A DNA stretch of 64,000 nt from Micrasema longulum (GCA_022494885.1 JAGVSM010001185.1:1-64000), one strand, 5' to 3'; positions 10,085 to 21,415 are shown, counted from the stretch's first letter. The notes: generated from the letters alone by a model not told the origin. Numbers and translations are program-made.

Positions 10085-10450
10085 ATATATTATACTATAT
10101 TATTTATGTTTGAGTAACACGTTTTCTTGGCACATATATATATAAATATATATACTTTATATCAGTATAATAATGATTTTTAATTTCTTACATTTGATTA
10201 GCTAGGCATTTTTAATTGAATAGTTTTAGTATTCATTTTTTATGTTATTGTTTTATTAGTAAAGGACTACTTGTGCTCTAAAAATAGAAAATCTCCATCT
10301 TAGAACAGGCTGTGCCATGTTAGATGGAGACTATCTTAAATAGAGAACACTCCGCTTTCATTTTACATGAATTTATTTTATATAGATTCCCTGTTATTAA
10401 GTATGTTTATTATTTTTTTGCAATAAATTTATAAATAAATAAATAAAAAT
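10085..10450 (+). mobile_element. Non-LTR 3' UTR and tail, copy 1
   Basis: It matches the 3' UTR downstream of the RT fragment at 11,170-11,553: TTCTTGGCACATATATA, CATTTGATTAGCTAGGCATT, then GGACTAC, a conserved hairpin and AATAAATTTATAAATAAATA. No coding part is left in this copy. Confidence 0.7.
10287..10335 (+). other. Conserved stem-loop in the LINE 3' UTR
   Basis: TCTCCATCT and AGATGGAGA form a 9-bp stem around GAACAGGCTGTGCCATG. The same hairpin is kept at 12,700-12,755 and, in inverse orientation, at 44,985-45,045. It may be an RT recognition structure (inference). Confidence 0.55.
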
Positions 10451-11160
10451 AAGTTAGTTTTGTTTCCATTGTTATTTTGGCAAGGTAAATTAATTAAAAT
10501 TTCAATCATTAATTTAATTATTTTTAGAGACAACAAACGTATAAAAAAGGTCTTCATTTGACAAGAGACGACACAGTATTTTCAATCGAAAGTTAAATTA
10601 AAAAAACTTCCGATTCAAGGTTAATATTGTTCTCTTTTTATTTAAGTTTAATTCAAAATAGCTACATATTGACATATTCAAAATATATTTAGTTATTAAG
10701 TATTTAAGCTTCAGAGCTTCTGCATACAATCCCGTATCATTACAGCTTACAAATTCCCCTAAGCTTTCAGCTCAGGGATGCAAATACCGAATACAGATAT
10801 TTCCATAAAGAAAAACTCCCAGAGGTATATTTGGTTTTATACAAACAAGGATGGTATCGATCGATTCAAATGGAAGTATTTGTTCAGCTAACAAGGCGGA
10901 AGACGGCAAAGGGGTTGTAGAAGGGGTGGGAATCTGCTACCCTTGCGATTTTATAACAATTTACTCACAGGTCTCGGGCTGTCATAGTTATGTGGGTGCT
11001 CATTAGAACGGAGGTTTTGACTTCATTAGAACCTGTAACCAACTAATAAGGTTTTGATATGATAACTTTTATTTTTATAATGAGCTTTGGTAATTTAATA
11101 TTTTAAAAGCGCCTAATTTCCCATTCTGCTGTTACCGCACCAATTACCAACGCACCGATT
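10451..11160. other. Unassigned DNA
   Basis: No recognisable ORF or repeat. A mildly GC-richer patch lies at 10,890-10,980. Confidence 0.3.
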
Positions 11161-11169
11161 CCAACATGG

Positions 11170-11553
11170 TTGACATTAAATATTTATTTAAAGTGCTGTT
11201 TTTACACAAAATTAATTCATAGTCATCAAAAGAAGATCATTCTCAAAAAACCCTTTAGGTATTCAACGGAAGATCTATTCGCTGAGTTAAAGATATTGGA
11301 TGTAAGACAATTGTTTAAGAGGTGTCTGCTACTGAAATTTTATGATAAATTAAGTGAGGTCAAAAGAACCCAACAAAATATAAACACTCGTTCAGCAACA
11401 CAAATTAACTGTATTGTCTCATTTGTATCAACCGCCTTTCGTAAAAAGCAATACAATGTAATTGCTCCAAAAATATTTAATGATTTATTGCCAAATATAA
11501 GAGACTCAAAATGTAAAACAAATTTTAAAATAAAAATAACAGCGCATATATGA
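11170..11553 (+). pseudogene. CR1/L2-like RT C-terminal ORF
   Basis: An uninterrupted 127-codon frame: KPFRYSTEDLFAELKILDVR, then LFKRCLLLKFYDK, TRSATQINCIVS and YNVIAPKIFNDLLPNIRD. The pattern (leading helix, FKR..L...FYKL, TR....., AP.IFN.LP..I) is that of the RT C-terminus in CR1/L2/Jockey-type elements. No RT catalytic motif is present, and the 5' part is absent through the usual 5' truncation. Confidence 0.7.
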
Positions 11554-11812
11554 ATAGTGTAGCGAGAGATTTAAAAAAAAAATATATGTAAATCAAAAAA
11601 TGTAGTATTTCATACAATTGGCACAGATATTATTTATATTTTTATGTATTTCATTGCTTTATATTTGTTTTATTATATATTGTAATATGTTATTTATGTT
11701 TAAGTAACGTGTATTCTTGGCACATATATATACTTTATTTTTGTTTTAATGATTTTTAATTTCTTACATTTGATTAGCTAGGCATTTATAATTAAGTAGT
11801 TTTAGTTTTTCT

Positions 11813-12657
11813 TTTGTTTTTTTTTTATTTTTTTTTTATTTTCTTTTATTCAGGAAACATACAGTACAGTTACAAAGTTTAATATTTTACACAATTGGAC
11901 TTAATTCTAATGGACCAGTGAAGTTTCCATATTAAAAAGCAATTAAATCTAATGTTAATTATGAAAGTATAAAAAAGAGAAGGAAAAAGAAAATATAAAT
12001 GAAAGTTGTTTAAAAATTTAAATTTAAGTGAAAAAAATATATATTTTAAGGTTTGTAGTTTGTAGTGAGTATTAACAAATGGAAATAATATTAAAAATGA
12101 AGAAAATTTGTAAGAGTAATTAAGAATTAAGAATGGAAATAAAGAATGAAAAACATGCTCAGATGTAAAAATAAAATAAAATAGTAATAACATTTTTTTT
12201 TAAAAAAGGAAAAACATAAACACATATTTATTTTAAGGGATTCAAAGAAACGATGAGAAGAATCTTTAAGTGAAAATATAAGACAGTAAATTTAAATTTA
12301 GGTCAATTTAAAAAACATCTTCAAAATTAATGACACATTATAGTAAGAGCAGCAATATATTGATTTTATTAACATATATAATATAAGTAATTAAAAGTAG
12401 TTTAAAAGTATAACAAGTATAAAAACATGCCAATGGCAGCAGAGAAAAAAGAAAAAATAAAGAAGGAATAACAAGTATGGCAAGTAATCATTTAAAATTT
12501 GAAAAGCAATATAAGGAGAAGATTTTAAACCAAGAGAAGTCGATAAAATTTCATTAAAGCGATTTTAGAAGTAATACAAAATTCCAAAAGAGAAATTTAA
12601 TTTATAAAAATAATATGAATGTATGTAATTTGAGTGATATAAGAGAAAAAGGGACCA
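11813..12657 (-). mobile_element. Decayed non-LTR insertion inside another LINE tail
   Basis: Bounded by the two halves of the LINE 3' UTR. On the - strand it ends in an A-rich tail (T-rich at 11,813-11,866). It shares sequence with 54,375-54,570, for example AAGCAATATATTATTTTT against AGCAATATATTGATTTTA. A 104-codon - strand frame at 11,879-12,193 is phenylalanine-rich and decayed. Confidence 0.5.
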
Positions 12658-12867
12658 ATGTTATTATTTTATTAGTATAGGACTACTAATGCTCTAAAGA
12701 TAGAAAATCTCCATCTTAGAACAGGCTGCGTCATGTTAGATGGAGACTATCATAAACAGAGAACACTCCGTTTTCATTTTACATTAATTGGTTTTATATA
12801 GATTCCCTGTTATTAAGTATGTATGTTATTTTTTTGCAATAAATTTATAAATAAAAAAAATAAAATA

Positions 12868-13020
12868 ATAATAGTCTCTGGACTGGTACCTAAAGCGTGT
12901 GATCTTATCTTACATTCATACAGAAAACAAATGATCGGATTTGTCACGTTTCATATATTGATGCAGTGCCCTATGTGCCATTAGGTGCTGATAGTGTAGC
13001 AATTATGATGATGAAATAGA
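12868..13020 (+). mobile_element. SINE-B 3' body
   Basis: Contains CTGGACTGGTACCTAAAGCG, GATGCAGTGCCCTATGTGCC and ATTAGGTGCTGATAG, ending near ATGATGATGAAATAG. The same order is seen in the full-length copy at 24,791-25,043 (reverse strand). The tRNA-like head is missing. Confidence 0.6.
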
Positions 13021-13329
13021 AAAAGATAACCTGTTTTTCGTTTTAACAGTGAATAAACTGTTTATTTTACGAGAAAATATAAAAGTACTTTCACTGACAA
13101 TGTTTTATGTAAGTAATCAACTTGATGTGCAGTGACAATATTATGTCATAGTAGATACCTATAATATGTACCTATCAACCCTTGTAAGGGTGGATAGTAG
13201 TATAGGGGATGAATATAATATATTGAGTGATTGATGGTTATGACGCAGATGTAGGTATAAGAAGCGACTTGTTTTCACAATCTTTAGTAAACCTATCTGT
13301 AAAAGCTTATTATTTTTTCGGGAAAATTT

Positions 13330-13640
13330 ATTTGACTCATTAATTTTTTTTTCGAATTGTATTTATTTATTTAACTTTTTGTATTTAATGTTATTTGTAC
13401 ATTGGCGGGCTTATTGTCAAATGGCAATTTCTTCCAAACAAACAATAAACTAAAAGTTTTATTTTTATAATTCAAGTTACAGAACCTATCTAATAGAAAA
13501 AAAAAAGCTAAAAGTATATAAAAATAGAAATAAACGTATTTGTTTATAAATTACCTTAAATCAAAACTATTACTCAATGGGAAAAAGGAAATAAGAGGAA
13601 AGAGGAAAAAGGAAAGGAGGGGAGATTAAGGAAGAAAATG
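13330..13640 (-). mobile_element. CR1/Jockey-like 3' end, inverse copy of 36.5-36.8 kb
   Basis: On the reverse strand it carries GAGTAATAGTTTTGATTTAA, TATTTGTACATTGG-type words and a TAAATAAATA end. It matches the + strand UTR at 36,590-36,823 closely. No coding sequence remains. Confidence 0.65.
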
Positions 13641-14124
13641 TGGAATAGTGTGAGAATACCAATGGTGCAGTGGCGAACGGTGGTTTTATTTACATGTAAG
13701 CTATAAAAAATAATTATTTATTTATACCAACATAGTAGGTATATAATATAATGTAAGTACCGTAGTAAATACCGACTATAAATTGCTATTTTTTCTGTGG
13801 TTCTGTGTGATGTTACAACTCTTATCTATGGAATCAATTCAAACAGCGTAACTTCGTGATATATTATATTGTGTAGCTATATTATGCATTAATTTAACAC
13901 ATAACTTCTATAAAAGTTTATAAAAAATAACACAATGAATTCAGTCAGTATAAGGTATTCTCATTACGATTGAAATGTCAACTGGCCGATTTGTTCTAGA
14001 AATGAATAATGCCCAAAACGGCCGCGAGAAGCGCCATATGTATTGCGCGTCATATTATGTTGTATAATTAGGAGCTTAAAAAAATCACATAAATGAATTT
14101 AACAAGTATTATGCTCAAGAGGTG
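13641..14124. other. Unassigned DNA
   Basis: No ORF or repeat recognised. Confidence 0.3.
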
Positions 14125-14415
14125 TTCACATTGGAAAAAAGTACGTATTGTAGAATAATTGTAAATTCGTGTGGAAAAAAAATACACATTATGAGAGAAA
14201 AAAAGTACGTATTATAGAAAAAAGTACATACATATTATGTAAAAAAAAAAGGACATACATATTATGGAAAAAAGTACGTATTATGGAAAAAAAAGTACAT
14301 ACATATTATGTAAAATAAGGACATACATATTATGGAAAAAAGTACAAATCATGGAAAAAAAGTACGCATTATGGAAAAAATATATGTTTTGTGGAGAAAA
14401 GTACATATTAGGGTT
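14125..14415. repeat. Minisatellite, unit about 18-30 bp
   Basis: Some ten imperfect repeats built on ATTATGGAAAAAAGTACGT and the longer variant ACATACATATTATG. Unit length varies, so the array mixes two related units. Confidence 0.75.
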
Positions 14416-14943
14416 TTTTTAATATGTTCAGTCCTGAAATTTCAGAAATTCTATGTAGTTTTCAGAATATTAATAACGGAGATTTATCTGAATGTGAAAA
14501 TAATACAAACCCTATTATTGAAATGAAAATCTAGATTTTTTTTGATCTCGTGTGATTTACCCCTTCGAGTTATTTTTTTGATGTCAAATTTAAGCAAAAT
14601 GAATGGCGCGATCAGGGAGAGTTAGTTCAGCAGTCGAATTTTCGGCCATTTTCAGGCGCTGAAAACAGGGTACGTATATTTCTTCATGAAATTTCGGCTC
14701 CCTCGAGAACTGGCTGTAATGTGTATGAACGCCCAAAACAAGCAACGGCGCACTCTTAAATTTTAGTTAAAAGTCAATTTTAAAATTGCAACGGGAAAAA
14801 CTGGACCGAATTTTAATTGCAAAGTGAGCTGCGACCTAATTGAAAGAGCCATTTTGTTTTCCCAAACGTTTTTAGCCAGAAAATACTGTAATTTTAATTC
14901 ACACTATTTATGCACATACATTTAATTAAAACATATTTTTAAT
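14416..14943. other. Unassigned DNA
   Basis: Nothing recognised in this stretch. Confidence 0.3.
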
Positions 14944-15873
14944 TTGTTGCAACAGAGGGAAAACCTTTTTGAGAAGGGAATATGAAAGTCTAGACATTTA
15001 CTGGGCTTACGGCATGTCGTTGGCCGGTTTAGGTGGCCACTTTACACACATACACACTGTGTAACATTCACAATTTTTCCTATGTTTGACTATCCATATT
15101 TCTTCAATTCTTCCATCTGTTGATTTTAGTGAAGTTAAACAGATGAAACCTTTATTTATAATAATTAAAATACTATATGGTTTTATTCCACTTTCACTTA
15201 TAATTTTTTACCAGTGACCGAGTTTCGTCGTGACCGACATCGTCAAACTAAAATTTATGAATAAAAGTGGAATAAAACTATGTAGGTATTTTTATTATTA
15301 TAATTAAAAGCAGTTCCACCAAGAAATGTCAGTAGAATAAATCAATTAGTCAATAAAGAATTTATTAAGAAACCTTTATTGTTGTGAAGAGATTCATTCG
15401 ATCGAATTATTTCCCATACTAAGGCAACGCATGAAAACAAATTTTAAAATTTTAAACTTTTTCTTGGACTATTTTACCCCCAGGGAGTTAATCTTAATGA
15501 CTCCCCTAGGTGGTGAAATCCAGTCTTTAAGTCTACAAACATTTGGACAATCTCAAAATATTGTAATAAAACCTACTGGTCCTAGAAGAAGTTTAAAATT
15601 TGTTTTTAGGCGTTGCCTAGTATGGGCGAATAATTTAATCAAATAAATACATATCTTCACAACAATAAAGTCAGTTCTGTTACTTAACTAAAATTAACTG
15701 ATGGAAGAATTGAAAAAATATGGATGTTCAAAAAAAGGCAAAATGGTGAATGTTACACGGTGTGTAAAGTGTTCACTTAAACCAGCCAATGACAGTTCAG
15801 AAGCCTTGTAAATGCCCAAAATTCCATATTCCCTTCTCTAAAATATTCTCCGTTGTATCTCTGTTGTAATTTG
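14944..15873. mobile_element. Large foldback element, family K
   Basis: The left end TTGCAACAGAGGGAAAAC and right end TCTCTGTTGTAATTTG are inverted copies. The outer arms (about 14,944-15,165 and 15,655-15,873) share GGCTTAC/GTAAGCC-type and CATCTGTT/AACTGATG words. An inner pair (15,375-15,450 and 15,588-15,665) mirrors GAATTATTTCCCATACTAAG around a centre near 15,510. A PLE tail is inserted at about 15,175-15,360. The 71-codon frame at 15,431-15,646 lies inside the inner palindrome and is not a gene. Confidence 0.7.
15197..15250 (-). ncRNA. Hammerhead-like motif of a PLE tail (sister of 30.9 kb)
   Basis: Minus strand: TTGACGA, stem II TGTCG-GTCA-CGAC, GAAAC, TCGGTC and ACTGGTAAAAA. The first core base is T instead of C. 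Stem I is broken on its 5' side, unlike the copy at 30,900. Confidence 0.5.
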
Positions 15874-15939
15874 TTTATGCGTTTATTGTATTTAATTACA
15901 GAATCACACAAAATTGATAGAAAAACATTTTTTTTTTTT

Positions 15940-16090
15940 TTTTGGTTTTTTATACAATATATAATATTAATTAAGATTTATTTAAAGTTGGGAGAGTATC
16001 ATTGAAAAGAACGTTTTTTTATTTATTTGGGCAGTATACTATATGGTATATTCCCGACACATGCGGGCCATTTACCGTGTGGTCAAACAA
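15940..16090 (+). repeat. Dispersed repeat D, copy 2
   Basis: TATATTCCCGACACATGCGG, then GCCATTTACCGTGTGGT, matching 4,200 and 30,090. Confidence 0.5.
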
Positions 16091-16239
16091 TGAAAACATT
16101 TATATATGTAGCACAATATTTCATCAGAAAACAATGTTTTTATGTGATAGGGTATTTCATAGTTAAGTTTAGTTTAATGAACTTATTTTTTAAACAAAAA
16201 ATAGATTTAACGTAAATTTTATATAACTAAATAATTCAG

Positions 16240-16335
16240 TAAACCTTGAGAAAAAAGGTTGTTTAGCTTTGAAACCGGTCGGTGGAAAAAAAATAGTGGT
16301 TGGAAACAAAATTTCTTTTATTTATTTCAATAATT
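16240..16335 (+). ncRNA. Degenerate hammerhead-like PLE tail
   Basis: CCTTGAGAA, a variable stem, TTGAAACCGGTCGGTGG, then an A/T-rich tail. It is related to the motif at 6,443. The first core segment is destroyed. Confidence 0.4.
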
Positions 16336-16469
16336 TTAGAATTAGCTTTTTACATATAGCACAGTAAAAATTTGATTTTACAAGTTTTCTGTTGATTACT
16401 AATTAATATTTCGACAGAATAGTTATGGATAAATATGCTGTTTCAAATTTAAAACTAAATGGATTATAT

Positions 16470-16590
16470 ATTGTACTTATCTGTAAATAAATTTAAGTGA
16501 ATATTTGTATATAAACACTTACATACTTTTCTAAGTCTACCAGTTTCGAGACGTCCCTATCTCTTCGTCAGGACACTTATTACATTCTCC
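16470..16590 (-). ncRNA. Hammerhead-like PLE tail
   Basis: Minus strand: CTGACGA (16,571-16,565), stem II with GAGA/TCTC and one extra A, GAAAC (16,547-16,543), TGGTA, and stem I GTC/GAC. The downstream tail AAGTATGTAAGTGTTTATAT extends to about 16,490. The core is nearly complete; the stem II bulge is the main defect. Confidence 0.5.
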
Positions 16591-17329
16591 AAAACAGTTA
16601 AACAAAGATCAGATATCAAAATATTTTTGCTGTTTTGATTAGACCATTTTTTACATTATAAACTATGTTAATTTTCTTTGTTATGTTTGTGCAAAAAAAT
16701 TAGTTTTTTAAATAAAATATATAAAAACAGCGTGCTGATAGGACACGTGTTGTTAAAAGCAAACACTGACGTACAATGATTATAATAAATTAATAATGGG
16801 CAAACCTATCATACGATATGTATTTTTAAATGTTTTAACCGAATTAATTATTTGTAGGATTATATTCAATTATGATTTACAAAACAATTTTTTTTCAACA
16901 GTGTCCCTTCATACCATTTCAAAAATCTTTATCATATGAAATCTAAGCAATACGTACATTAAAATATACATTATGCATGTCTACGAAACTTTTTAGGGGA
17001 AAATCTTAAAAACTTTGCCGAGAAAAATATTTCATTCTTTCAAGTTTTTGTCCTAATGCACAATCTACGTTACGTAGGCATTTGAAATTACGTGGTGACG
17101 TCATAGCACCCTAAATGAAGGCGATAAACTGTGATGAAGTCACTTGTATACGAGTTCAAAAAGTTTAGCGCTCAGGGTTGGCAAATACGTATCCTGAGAA
17201 TTTCAAATTTGTTGAGAAAATGAAAGTCAATGAAATGACGATAAATTTTGAGGTTATTAACAATATTTGAGTACGTGCAAACCATTTGAATAGATTAATG
17301 TCCTAGTTGAGATTAAAATTATTATTTAT
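16591..17329. other. Unassigned DNA
   Basis: One TGACGTCA near 17,097 but no attached repeat or ORF. Confidence 0.3.
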
Positions 17330-17430
17330 TTTCATCTTAACCGAGATGAAAGAGTCATTGAGGGTACTATTGGCAAACCCGGCAAATCCAATTGTCTTTA
17401 TTTTGAGCAAATCACGAAAAACTTTTACAA
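17330..17430. repeat. Dispersed repeat J, copy 1
   Basis: GAGGGTACTATTGGCAAACC and CTTTATTTTGAGCAAATC match 51,310-51,365. Function unknown. Confidence 0.4.
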
Positions 17431-17484
17431 TAATAGCATCAATTTTCTATTATATTTAAAATCTTCATTATAACCAATTGATCA

Positions 17485-18216
17485 TCGAATTAAGAATAGT
17501 CCAGGAGCGTAGAATCATATTTGAATACGTCGGACTGTGTCCAATAATTCCCCCACTTAGAAACACTTTCGCCGCGCGCATACTTGAAGTCACCGAGTAA
17601 TATTGCCAGATCGCGAAGAATATAACCATAACACAAATGTAAGGTAAAAAAAAAAACAATTTGTTAATTTTTCTAAAATTTTATTGTGCACTCGGAAACA
17701 TTGACTGACACAACAGAGTAGATAAGTTAAGGGTCATTTAATAAGAGTAATTGAATTAATGAACTTTGAACTTAATATATAAAACAAATTTTATTTTACA
17801 TAAAACTGATAATTTTATGTCATATTAAAAAATATTTTATGTTTTAAAGATAATGTCGGCCAAATGTCCACCACGGCGTTGTTTAATCCGAGGTTCAATT
17901 TTCATTATTTCTCTACATATATGAGCAAAGTAGGGTAAAAATTTTTACTACCCTGGTAACACTTACGAAATTTCCATTTTGTTTCTTCGACAATCTGACA
18001 GATGGGAAAAAAATCCAATTTTTAAGTAATGCATTTGTTACATACACATTACATGACACAACACGGCATGGTTAAATTCGAGTCAGGAGTTCCGTACTGA
18101 GCGACGTCTACAATGAAACTAATGGGTCAAAACGTAAACCTACTCATTTATGAGTAGTTGAGTCGCCTTTTGTTTGATGTGCTTATGCGGTTTCTGGACT
18201 ATTCTTAATTCTATGC
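17485..18216 (-). mobile_element. DNA transposon-like element B, copy 1
   Basis: About 730 bp with inverted ends: GAATTAAGAATAGTCCAG at the left (17,487) and CTGGACTATTCTTAATTC at the right (18,212). It is an inverted copy of 26,081-26,858 along its length. On the - strand a start MPCC is followed by an early stop, where the other copy keeps a cysteine-rich THAP-like reading. Probably non-autonomous. Confidence 0.65.
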
Positions 18217-18344
18217 AATTAATATTAATTAATTCAGCTTTGAAAGTCGCCAATCCTGCAATACTTTGCATCAAACGCAACGATTTGATTGTCAGATTTT
18301 CACAAATAAACTCGTATTTTAAACTAAAGGGTTTGCAAGTACAA
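18217..18344. other. Short unassigned stretch
   Basis: Overlapping small frames on both strands. I cannot assign either. Confidence 0.25.
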
Positions 18345-18830
18345 GCTTTAATTATGGAATCGAAAGCCTCCACCCACATACCCGGGTCCGTTTTAGAGGT
18401 CTTGTACCCCCTTTTCAGATTCGCACATTGCAAAAACATTTTATTGTAATGAACGGTATTTTTTTTTTTAAATTCTTGTTTACAAAAGATTCGCGTTTTT
18501 TTTTAAATTTACATTTACTGCGTCAGAGCAACCTAAGTTTATACGGTCAATCTGTCTGTCTGTCTAATTTTCTAAATTCTGACGGCAATAGGGTATGTTA
18601 GTTCATTAGCTTGTTAGTACACCGGAAGAAACAAGTCTGATCGGGAGAACCAGAACGGTCACCAACCCTCCGGCGGCCAAATAATTCAAACCTATTAAAC
18701 CCGAAAGAAAATCACTGTTCATAAATTCACTTTTTTCCTAGCACCACTCTATTCAAGCCGAAAGCCTAGCATCAACCCATTTCAAACCTGGCATCATCCT
18801 AGTCAAGACCCATCAAACAACTAACCAAAA
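18345..18830. repeat. Dispersed repeat C, copy 1
   Basis: Direct copy of 30,257-30,810. Shared words include TTACAAAAGATTCGC, CAGAGCAACCTAAGT, GTTAGTTCATTAGCTTGTTA and CTAGCACCAC, ending in a CAACC/ATCAA-type repeat. On the - strand a 99-codon frame begins LQCANLKRGYKTSKTDPG; this reading is not kept in the other copy. Confidence 0.55.
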
Positions 18831-19107
18831 TAATGGAACGTGACAATCTAGGCGTTTACAGGGCTTATGTCACTTATGAAGATAATAAGTAAATTACTGA
18901 GAATATATCGCATGGAATTGAGGATCTGCCAACAGAGGCAGGGAAGCTGTAAAACATAATGAAATGGAAAAAAAACAGATAGTCCGTTCTCTTTTCCACA
19001 CTCGACCGCTCCCAACGAATACGTTCCGTCTAATCTCTAAATTCTCTCTTTTTATTATTAATTATTCATACCTCATGAACTGGACGAATATATGACTTAA
19101 TTCTGAA

Positions 19108-19160
19108 TAATCCGTGGCTGGTTTCATCCCTTTTGCTACCTCTTCGAGACTGGTACCACC
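19108..19160 (-). ncRNA. Degenerate hammerhead-like PLE tail
   Basis: Minus strand: CTCGAAGAGGTAGCAAAAGG, then GATGAAACCAGCCACGG. Same family as 23,000-23,052 and 36,138-36,180, recognisable by the stem II loop and GATGAAACC. The core CTGAAGA has become CTCGAAGA. Confidence 0.4.
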
Positions 19161-19194
19161 CGTATTTTATCTCCAGATTAAATAATAATAAGCT

Positions 19195-19262
19195 TCAACT
19201 AATATTTCACGTCCAGCCAGCTAGGAATCGAACCTAGAACTAGTGACTGGCCGAAGTTTCTA
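19195..19262 (-). mobile_element. tRNA-like SINE head
   Basis: On the - strand GGCCAGTCACTAGTTCTAGG is followed by the B box GGTTCGATTCC and TAGCTGGCTGG, which pairs poorly as a full cloverleaf. Decayed SINE head. Confidence 0.4.
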
Positions 19263-19399
19263 TCACGGTTTTGCCCAGTTTCTGCCAAAAATTTGCGGAA
19301 ACTTCGGCTCAGCCGAAACCTCCGGTCGGGATGTGTCGGATTACCTCCTGAGGTTCAACTAGTGATCCCCGAGGATGAGGCTCTTTTTATGATGTCAAG

Positions 19400-19580
19400 C
19401 ATCACATTCACATGGAATGTGTATAGGTGTATGTGTATGTAAGGGTGTGTATGTATGTGTGTGCGTATATATGTATGTATGTGAGTATGTGTATACGTAT
19501 GTATATATATATATATATATGTGTGTATGTATGTTTATTAGGGTGCACACGTGTGTGTACGTATATGGAGATATATGAAT
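19400..19580. repeat. TG/TA-rich microsatellite
   Basis: Mixed GTGTATG, TATG and TA units. The two - strand frames here (up to 73 codons, Tyr/Thr/His-rich) are translations of the repeat. Confidence 0.75.
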
Positions 19581-19589
19581 AAACATATA

Positions 19590-20589
19590 TGTTAAACTTC
19601 CTTAGCACGGCTCTTTTCCTATGAGGCATTATATTTTAATATTCAATAAAAAATTAAATGAAATAGAAAAATAAAATTAAAGAAAACAAAATATGAAAAA
19701 AAAAATGAACTGGTAAGACGTTTAAAAGTGACTTTTAACTTGTTATTTCAATGTGTTTCGGTTTCGTCCGCAACTCTTGTTTCAGTCGGTCATTACAAAA
19801 ACACTAACCATTTCTGACGCGCTTTTCGACTTTTCTCGACTTTTCTTTTTTGAGATTTTTACCTAAAAGAAGCCGTAGAATCAAAAACACTCATCAAACT
19901 CACAAAGCTATATATTTTATGATTTTCAAAAGCTTTTTTTCACTCACCTGATCAAATAACACCTTGTTATTTTAAGGATTTAAAATTTTCGCTGGCGAAT
20001 ACACAAAATATCTTTTGTAGCAATTCCAAAATAAATTATAATTGTGACAACCCTATTCCCGGTGTAAATGCGGTTTCGCAATAAACATGGCTACTCCCAC
20101 TACCAGCCTCGTGGCATGGGGGTGGGGTAGCTTCCGGTGTAGGAATAACTTATTTTGGCATCAAAAGAATATACAAATAAGTTTCTCGGGGATTTCGTAG
20201 AGGGTAAAGGCACAATTTGAAGGGAGGTGACACTCCGGAAATTTCACTTTGCTTTTTACGTATGCAAGTAGGAAACCTGATTTCAAAAACATCGATACGC
20301 TCCTGAAACTTGAAAAATAGTATTAGTCCAAAATTTCAGTATTAAACTTTCCTCATTTTTGGTCGGATTTCCCATTTTTGTCTGTGTGTTACTGCGACGT
20401 TTTTTTTTACCAACCCTTATCTTGTCAGAACGAAAAAATACTTTTCCACAGATATGATGGTTGAAAAGACTTAATCCCGAACAAAAATATTTTAAAAGAT
20501 CATTATGGATTGCGATAATGCAGTTGATAATGAAAAATATGGCAAAGCAGTTTGAACTGAATGCCGTTTTACTCGTGTTAAGGTTCATG
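19590..20589. other. Unassigned DNA
   Basis: No recognisable gene. A - strand 101-codon frame (20,283-20,588) resembles no family I know. A GC-rich patch lies at 20,090-20,150. Confidence 0.3.
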
Positions 20590-21010
20590 AGAAAATATTA
20601 GATCATATATCTACTTCCATTATCTTCCACAATCTACTTCCATTATCTATAAGGACAATTAGTAAGTTCTCACAATATAAAATTGCTATTAAGAAATGGA
20701 TAGTGGAGGGGGGTTGCGCACGTATCGATGAGTGGATCAAGCCAAATAGGTAAAATGTGTGTACTGTTTATGAAATTTGTTCCATTGGTCTATATAAATT
20801 GGATGTTGTTTTTTATGATTATTGAAGATTTTTATTGTTTATTATGTTGATGATAATTAGGTGAATTGGATTAATTACGTTTTTTTTATTGTTATTATTA
20901 TGTTAAATTTGTTAAATAGCTAATCTTAGGCATGTTTCACATTTTGTAAAATGTTTCCTTCGGCACGGGACACCCCAGTGAGGTAACATTATTCTGTATA
21001 AAAAAAAGAA
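20590..21010 (+). mobile_element. Non-LTR retrotransposon 3' end, family of 38.9 and 47 kb
   Basis: Reads FHNLLPLSIRTISKFSQYKI, then AIKKWIVEGGCARIDEWIKP and a stop. The 3' UTR contains TTCGGCACGGGACACCCCAG and TGAGGTAACATT, found again at 39,395 and 47,475. Only the ORF tail and UTR remain. Confidence 0.7.
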
Positions 21011-21084
21011 TACAAACAATGTAAAAGTATAAACAAATAAATAAAAATATCGATCGTCCAGAAGACAAGCGTGCTTATTACAGA

Positions 21085-21415
21085 ATCTGTCATTTTTCAG
21101 GAAAGCAGTTCAAAGTTTGACAAGTTCCTTTTTTGCCTTTCTTTTTATGACACCTTTTGTGCACATGTATGTTATCCAGATGCTAACTCTGAATGAGGAA
21201 CTTCAGTCCTACGGAAAATTGGATACGAAAAATGGGTTCTTGCGCGCAGTAAAAATTAGGGCATTAAATGGTACGGCAAAGTTTCTTGAAAATATGCGAA
21301 AAAAATGCACTACTTTGAACGACGTCACTAGCTCATACGAACCAACCAATGATATGAGAGCTGTGAAGGATATCCGGTTTGCTTACCGTAGACGAACCAA
21401 TCGGAAGAACTGACA
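21085..21415 (-). promoter_or_regulatory. PLE terminal module with CRE/CCAAT, copy 2 (inverted)
   Basis: Contains GAACGACGTCACTAGC near 21,318, AACCAACCAATGATATGAG near 21,342 and GAACCAATCGG near 21,393, the reverse complement of the 6-kb copy. A 98-codon + frame runs across it but is not kept in the other copies, so I do not call it a gene. Confidence 0.4.

Larger units (their letters stand above)
11160..12872 (+). mobile_element. Non-LTR retrotransposon 3' part (copy 2), split by another LINE
   Basis: Coding remnant 11,170-11,553, then a 3' UTR that matches 10,085-10,450 up to about 11,812 and resumes at about 12,658 (TTATTATTTTATTAGTATAG, hairpin, AATAAATTTATAAATAAAA). The 845 bases between are a separate insertion on the opposite strand. 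Confidence 0.7.

Noticed and set aside
14125..14415. CRISPR-like array (regular repeats)
   Set aside because: The spacers are not unique, unit length drifts, and the context is eukaryotic. It is a minisatellite.
15431..15646. 71-codon ORF
   Set aside because: It spans the centre of the inner palindrome of a foldback element.
18140..18449. Two opposite ORFs of 91 and 99 codons
   Set aside because: They cross the boundary between element B and repeat C, and the readings are not kept in the second copies of either.
19395..19629. Two - strand ORFs of 63 and 73 codons
   Set aside because: Translation of a TG/TA microsatellite.
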